A DNA stretch of 10,023 nt from CAZXVW01 sp964644025 (lineage in GTDB: Bacteria; Acidobacteriota; Terriglobia; Bryobacterales; Bryobacteraceae), in the NCBI GenBank assembly GCA_964644025.1, contig CAZXVW010000160.1, forward strand, positions 1 through 10,023. The letters are read 5' to 3'. This document shows, piece after piece, positions 6,926 to 10,023 of this stretch. The notes under the pieces were generated by a model. The model was not told the origin of the DNA and ran no database searches. It saw only the letters and a list, made by a program, of their open reading frames with translations. A program made the translations under genes and the position numbers. Each line of letters opens with the position of its first letter. Position 1 is the stretch's first letter.

Positions 6926-8064
6926 TACGGCCGGCCCATCGTCGGTCCTTCGACGTTTACCATCCGCGGGATGCGCTCCTGGACCGGCGGCAAGGGGTGG
7001 CGCAACTTGTGCGGCCCCTGCTGGTACCAGTAAGCCACCGTATAGAAGTTGTCCGAGCGGTGATTGGCGTGGCCGTGCTCGATGGTCACTTTGATGTATT
7101 TCTTGAACGGAATTGGCGAGTCGGTGTGAAACCGGTACACCATCCATTCCGCGCCGCGATCGTCGCCGCCGTTCTGAGGGTTGCCGTACCGCTGGTAGGC
7201 GAAGGTGGGGCGGGAGGAGCCGAAGGGGTTGATGCCGCAGCCGCCGTAACACCAGGCCCCGAGGTAGTAATCCTCCGAGCCGGTGCCGATGATCTTCGGC
7301 GTTGTCCGGTTGTCGATGAAGATCATTTCGTCGCCTTCGCCCCACCAGTCGCCCTGATTCTGGAGTATCGACTGGGTGACGCCCACGTAATGACCGCGTC
7401 CCTCGGCTTCGAACATGACGTAGTTGCCGGCGCCGTCCTTATTGGGCCGCGAGACAATCTCCTTGTCTCCGTTCCGCTTCCAGTCCGAGGTCCAGCCGTC
7501 GTTGGGAACCGCCTGGCGGTACTCGGCGTAGAAGTACGCCACATCGTCAGGAAGGCTGGCATGCTTCTCCCAGTCGATGTTGTAGTAAAAGCCGTTGATC
7601 TTCTGTTCCCCTTCGTTGGTGATGGTGATCTTCGCCGACTTGCGGAACGGCATCGGGAAGTAGCAGTTCAGCGCCTTCTGAGAGCCTACCGAAAGCGGTC
7701 CGGATTCGTACAGGAAGTATTTTCCGAGGCCGAGGCCGAAGAAATCGCCGATGGGAGCTTCCACCGCCGGCAGAGGGTCGCCATCCCAGTACATCCGCAG
7801 CACGATCTTCTTTAGGTGGTATCGCTCGGAGGAGGCGATGGTGAACCACATGTGCTGGATAATTCCGGGGCCTTTGAGTTCGGCGATGGTGCGCGTCTCT
7901 TTGCTTTGGATGGGAGTTTTCCAGTTACCATCGTCGTTGGCGCCGGTCGGGTCGGAAGAGGTCGCCCGTTCGGCGGTGTAATTTTTCAGACGCGGCAGGT
8001 CAGCAAGTCCGCCCGCCAGCAGGCATCCCGCCACGAGGAAAGTCAGAAAACGGAGTCGGGCCAT
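6926..8064 (-). CDS. Secreted GH172 (DUF2961) glycoside hydrolase, 3' end lost in the gap
   Basis: The first 379 residues of a DUF2961 protein. Characterised GH172 enzymes act on alpha-D-fructofuranosides (including difructose dianhydride I) or D-arabinofuranosides. Seen: N-terminal signal MARLRFLTFLVAGCLLAGGLA, which could be cleaved after GLA or, less typically because it is short, lipidated at Cys14 (VAGC); then the domain motifs GPGIIQHMWFTI (66-77), MYWDGDPLPAVEAPIGDFFG (91-110), DWWGEGDEMIFID (239-251) and the hallmark IIGTGSEDYYLGAWCYGG (258-275). Glu243 and Glu264 are 21 residues apart; from memory, the catalytic pair of the Bifidobacterium dentium GH172 enzyme (E270 and E291) has the same spacing, so the active site is probably complete. 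The ATG at 8064 was chosen over one at 8097 because AAAGGAGA lies 7 bases upstream of it. Most DUF2961 proteins of this size end soon after residue 380, so little may be missing. Substrate is inferred from family only. Confidence 0.88.
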
Positions 8065-8071
8065 GATCAGG

Positions 8072-8079
8072 TCTCCTTT
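8072..8079 (-). promoter_or_regulatory. Strong ribosome binding site of the GH172 gene
   Basis: AAAGGAGA on the minus strand, 7 bases before the ATG at 8064. It decides the start in favour of 8064 over the in-frame ATG at 8097, which would have this site inside its coding sequence. Confidence 0.8.
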
Positions 8080-8119
8080 GCTGGTTTGGTGCAACAATAG
8101 TCAAGAACAGTATCGATGA

Positions 8120-8148
8120 ACTTAAAGCCTCAGGGCAGGCCGTGTCAA
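8120..8148 (-). promoter_or_regulatory. Possible sigma-70-type promoter for the GH172 gene
   Basis: On the minus strand a perfect -35 TTGACA (8148-8143) is followed after 17 bases by TTAAGT (8125-8120), a weak -10 (3 of 6). The leader would be about 50 bases. It lies in the 134 bp space between the divergent GH172 and redoxin genes. The -35 match and exact spacing favour it; the poor -10 keeps confidence low. Confidence 0.4.
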
Positions 8149-8198
8149 GGCGGTGAAGCGGCCGCCGGGCGGGCCGCCGTGAAAGGAGAAGACCGATT

Positions 8199-8777
8199 AT
8201 GGCCTTAACCGAATCCACCATGCTCGAGCTGGGTCACCAGGCCCCGGAATTCGCCCTACCGGACGTAGTCTCGGGACGCACGATCACCCTGGAGGACTTC
8301 GCCGGTAAGAAGGCGCTGCTGGTAATGTTCATCTGCAGGCATTGCCCGTACGTTGTGCACGTGCGGGAAGAGTTGGCGCGGCTCGGGGCCGACTACGCCG
8401 ATAAGGCGCTGGGTATCGTCGCCATTTCGGCGAACGACGTGGACCAATACCCGGAAGACGCGCCGCCGCGGCTCAAGGAGATGGCCGAGCAACTCGGCTT
8501 CAACTTTCCCTTCTGCTACGACGAAAGCCAGGAGACCGCCAAGGCTTACGCGGCGGCCTGCACGCCGGATTTCTTCCTGTTTGATGAGCAGCGGAAGCTC
8601 GTTTACCGGGGCCAGTTGGACGACAGCCGTCCCGGAAACGGCAAGCCGGTAACGGGCCGGGATCTGCGGGCGGCCATCGACGCGGTGCTGGCTGGCGCTC
8701 CGGTGGCCCCGGACCAGCGTCCCAGCGCCGGCTGCAACATCAAGTGGAAACCGGGCAACGCGCCGCGATATTGGTAA
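8199..8777 (+). CDS. Peroxiredoxin-like thioredoxin-fold protein (PRX_like1 type)
   Basis: A 192-residue redoxin. Seen: an N-terminal LGHQAPEFALPDV (11-23) and LEDFAGKKALLVMFI (31-45), the AhpC/TSA-type opening; a thioredoxin-like CRHC pair at 46-49, followed by PYV; VAISANDVDQYPEDAP (74-89); the cis-Pro segment CTPDFFLFD (121-129); and the end PSAGCNIKWKPG (175-186), which is diagnostic of this 'thioredoxin family protein' group. No signal peptide is seen, so it is probably cytoplasmic. Members are taken to be disulfide oxidoreductases or thiol peroxidases, but no physiological substrate is established to my knowledge. The ATG at 8199 has AAAGGAG about 10 bases upstream. It is transcribed away from the GH172 gene and stands alone, followed by a ~500 bp stretch without a clear gene. 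A later in-frame Met8 is less likely, having no ribosome site. Confidence 0.9.
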   Translation: MALTESTMLELGHQAPEFALPDVVSGRTITLEDFAGKKALLVMFICRHCPYVVHVREELARLGADYADKALGIVAISANDVDQYPEDAPPRLKEMAEQLGFNFPFCYDESQETAKAYAAACTPDFFLFDEQRKLVYRGQLDDSRPGNGKPVTGRDLRAAIDAVLAGAPVAPDQRPSAGCNIKWKPGNAPRYW

Positions 8778-9280
8778 GGATCGGGGCAGGCCGACATGAG
8801 GCGGTCATTCCCGGTGGCCGGCCGATGGAGCCGCCGCCAACCCTTGATGCGGAGCAGGAGCTGGTCTGGGCGGAGCACTTTACTTTTCTGCAGAGGAGTG
8901 TTAGATTTTCTAGCACGGCTCACAAGAGGGGCGCGGTCTGCGATTTGGGCTGGCGCCGGGGCCGGCCGCGGTTATTGATCGTGAGCGGCAAACTTCTAGA
9001 TCTTATAGGTTACGAACAGCAAATCTGTGTGGATATGGAGATCCGCCAGGGCTGTTCCTGAGCCAGGTTGAGGAACGTGTAGATTTTCCAAACGGTTACG
9101 CGTTTGGTAGATTAACTGCAAGAGGCCTTGTTACCTCGAGTCGGCAGAACCAGGGGGCCGAAGCGGAGAACCGCGGAGCTACCCCCGAAGTACATTACAT
9201 AAGGAAGCCACGGCGGCGGTGCCTGTCAACCCGGCGGACGCCGCTCGAGCATCCAAAACATGTGGGAAGTTGAGGAGCTT
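8778..9280. other. About 500 bp without a convincing gene, leader region of the TonB receptor
   Basis: Open frames here are short, overlap the redoxin end, and resemble no protein I know. The part from about 8876 to 9125 is richer in A and T than the rest of the window. It holds a fair promoter match on the plus strand (TTTACT 8879-8884, 17 bases, TAGATT 8902-8907; 4 of 6 each), overlapping TCTAGA and AGATCT sites at 8996-9003, a hairpin at 9088-9107 and a small GCGG-AGAA-CCGC hairpin at 9163-9174. No intrinsic terminator with a T-run follows the redoxin gene. No tRNA or known riboswitch could be recognised. Confidence 0.6.
9079..9113. repeat. Hairpin flanked by direct repeats upstream of the TonB receptor
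   Basis: CCAAACG-GTTACG-CGTTTGG at 9088-9107 is a perfect 7 bp inverted repeat with a 6-base loop. It is bracketed by two copies of GTAGATT (9079-9085 and 9107-9113), 28 bp apart. It could be an operator or an mRNA hairpin in the leader, about 170 bp before the receptor start. There is no T-run after it, so it is not a standard terminator. Confidence 0.5.
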
Positions 9281-10023
9281 ATGCACAGAACAAAATTACT
9301 CATCGCGCTGCTGGTGCTGGTGATTTCCGCCGCGCCGGCGCTGGCGCAAAGCAACAGTTCGCTTCAGGGCACCGTCACCGATCCTTCCGGTGCGGTGGTT
9401 CCCGGGGCCACTATTGAGATTACGAACGTCGCCACCGGCGCGACACTGACCACCAAGTCCAACGACATGGGCAACTACGCCTTTCCGCAAGTGCTTCCGG
9501 GCACTTACCGCTTGGTGGCGACCGCCGAGGGGCTGGTCCGGGTCGGCATTCCGAACGTGGAATTGCTGGTGAACAAGCCGACCACGCTCGACATCCAGTT
9601 TACCGAGGTCGGCGGCGTCAGCGAGATCGTCTCGGTCGAAGCGGAAGCGGCGCAGATCAACACGGTGGACGCGAGCATCGGCAACGCGATGGGCACCCGT
9701 CCCATCACCCAGTTGCCGTTCAACGCCCGCAACGTAGTGAATCTGCTCTCGCTGCAGCCGGGCGTCGCCTATTCCCGCGACACCCCTGTCCCTGACCCGG
9801 ATGATACCCGGCACGGCTCGGTCAACGGCGGCCGCAGCGACCAGGCGAACGTAACCCTGGATGGTGTGGACGTCAATGACCAGCAGAACGGTTACGCTTT
9901 TACGAGCGTACTGCGCATGACGCTGGACTCAGTGCAGGAGTTCCGCACGACCACGCTGAACGCCGGCGCCGATCAGGGCCGTTCTTCCGGCGCCCAGGTG
10001 GCGCTGGTCACCAAGAGCGGCAC
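9281..10023 (+). CDS. Oar-like TonB-dependent outer-membrane receptor, first 247 residues
   Basis: Start of a large outer-membrane protein that runs off the right edge; acidobacterial members are often about 1000 residues or more. Seen: signal peptide MHRTKLLIALLVLVISAAPA with cleavage likely after ALA (22/23); a carboxypeptidase-regulatory-like beta-sandwich (about 27-110) with LQGTVTDPSGAVVPGATIEI and GNYAFPQVLPGTYRLVATAEG; then the plug domain with LPFNARNVVNLLSLQPGV (145-162), VNGGRSDQANVTLDGVDVND (181-200) and VQEFRTTTLNAGADQGRSSG (218-237). These proteins are thought to import or bind large substrates, often oligosaccharides, with TonB energy. The ATG at 9281 was preferred because GAGG lies 5 bases upstream and it gives a clean signal; an in-frame ATG at 9260 would add MWEVEEL and lacks a ribosome site. 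It is the next plus-strand gene after the redoxin, but 503 bp away, so it probably has its own promoter. The substrate cannot be told. Confidence 0.92.
   Translation, partial: MHRTKLLIALLVLVISAAPALAQSNSSLQGTVTDPSGAVVPGATIEITNVATGATLTTKSNDMGNYAFPQVLPGTYRLVATAEGLVRVGIPNVELLVNKPTTLDIQFTEVGGVSEIVSVEAEAAQINTVDASIGNAMGTRPITQLPFNARNVVNLLSLQPGVAYSRDTPVPDPDDTRHGSVNGGRSDQANVTLDGVDVNDQQNGYAFTSVLRMTLDSVQEFRTTTLNAGADQGRSSGAQVALVTKSG

Noticed and set aside
6508..8097. A single 529-codon minus-strand frame running from the GH172 gene through the N block into the aldo/keto reductase end
   Set aside because: It exists only because 100 N contain no stop codon. The right part is a GH172 enzyme; the left part has its own ribosome site, ATG and twin-arginine signal.
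8778..8840. GGCCGGCC-centred symmetry after the redoxin stop as a possible terminator
   Set aside because: The stem is short and GC palindromes are common here; there is no following T-run.
8744..9061. A 105-codon plus-strand frame overlapping the end of the redoxin gene
   Set aside because: It starts inside the redoxin gene in another frame, has no ribosome site, and its product resembles no family and has mixed composition across the AT-richer leader.
9091..9897. The 11-mer AACGGTTACGC occurs both in the leader hairpin (9091) and inside the receptor gene (9887)
   Set aside because: Several repeated 11-mers are expected by chance in 10 kb, and the second copy is explained by coding for Asn-Gly-Tyr-Ala.

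Overview
The window looks like part of a GC-rich acidobacterial genome, most like the Solibacteres/Bryobacterales group. This is an inference from three things. The receptor at the right end has the Oar-like layout (signal peptide, carboxypeptidase-regulatory-like domain, TonB plug) that is greatly expanded in Acidobacteria. The aldo/keto reductase tail ends in a W-rich form that I associate with that phylum. A secreted sulfatase, a DUF2961 hydrolase and a GT-C membrane protein lie side by side. A run of exactly 100 N (6826-6925) is a scaffold gap of unknown true size, so this is a draft assembly, perhaps a metagenome bin.

Layout, left to right. From 1 to 2631 lies a tight minus-strand housekeeping group, transcribed right to left: a small ribbon-helix-helix antitoxin-like gene, then nfo (endonuclease IV, TTG start), then leuS (leucyl-tRNA synthetase, running off the left edge). 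nfo and leuS overlap by 31 bp. From 2711 to 4834 is a 707-residue polytopic GT-C type glycosyltransferase, minus strand. From 4900 to 6369 is a lipoprotein-type formylglycine sulfatase with an unusual Arg/Pro-rich tail encoded by a cluster of DNA hairpins. From 6508 to 6801 is a remnant of an aldo/keto reductase: a twin-arginine N-terminus joined directly to the last ~75 residues of the enzyme. After the gap, 6926-8064 holds a secreted DUF2961/GH172 glycosidase whose 3' end is lost in the gap. Divergently, on the plus strand, 8199-8777 is a peroxiredoxin-like CxxC protein. A ~500 bp stretch with no convincing gene follows, then the first 247 residues of the TonB-dependent receptor (9281 to the right edge).

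How they may work together. The GH172 enzyme, the sulfatase and the receptor are the kind of set used to capture and break down a complex, possibly sulfated, furanose-containing glycan (fructan- or arabinofuranose-type). This is inferred from families and proximity only; the operon is interrupted by the gap and the receptor is on the other strand. The nfo-leuS group is ordinary cellular upkeep. I found no CRISPR array, phage, transposase, rRNA or tRNA. I see no clearly new multi-gene system. The points most worth a second look are the hairpin-coded sulfatase tail, the reductase remnant beside the gap, the GH172/sulfatase pairing, and the toxin-less antitoxin ahead of a DNA-repair gene.
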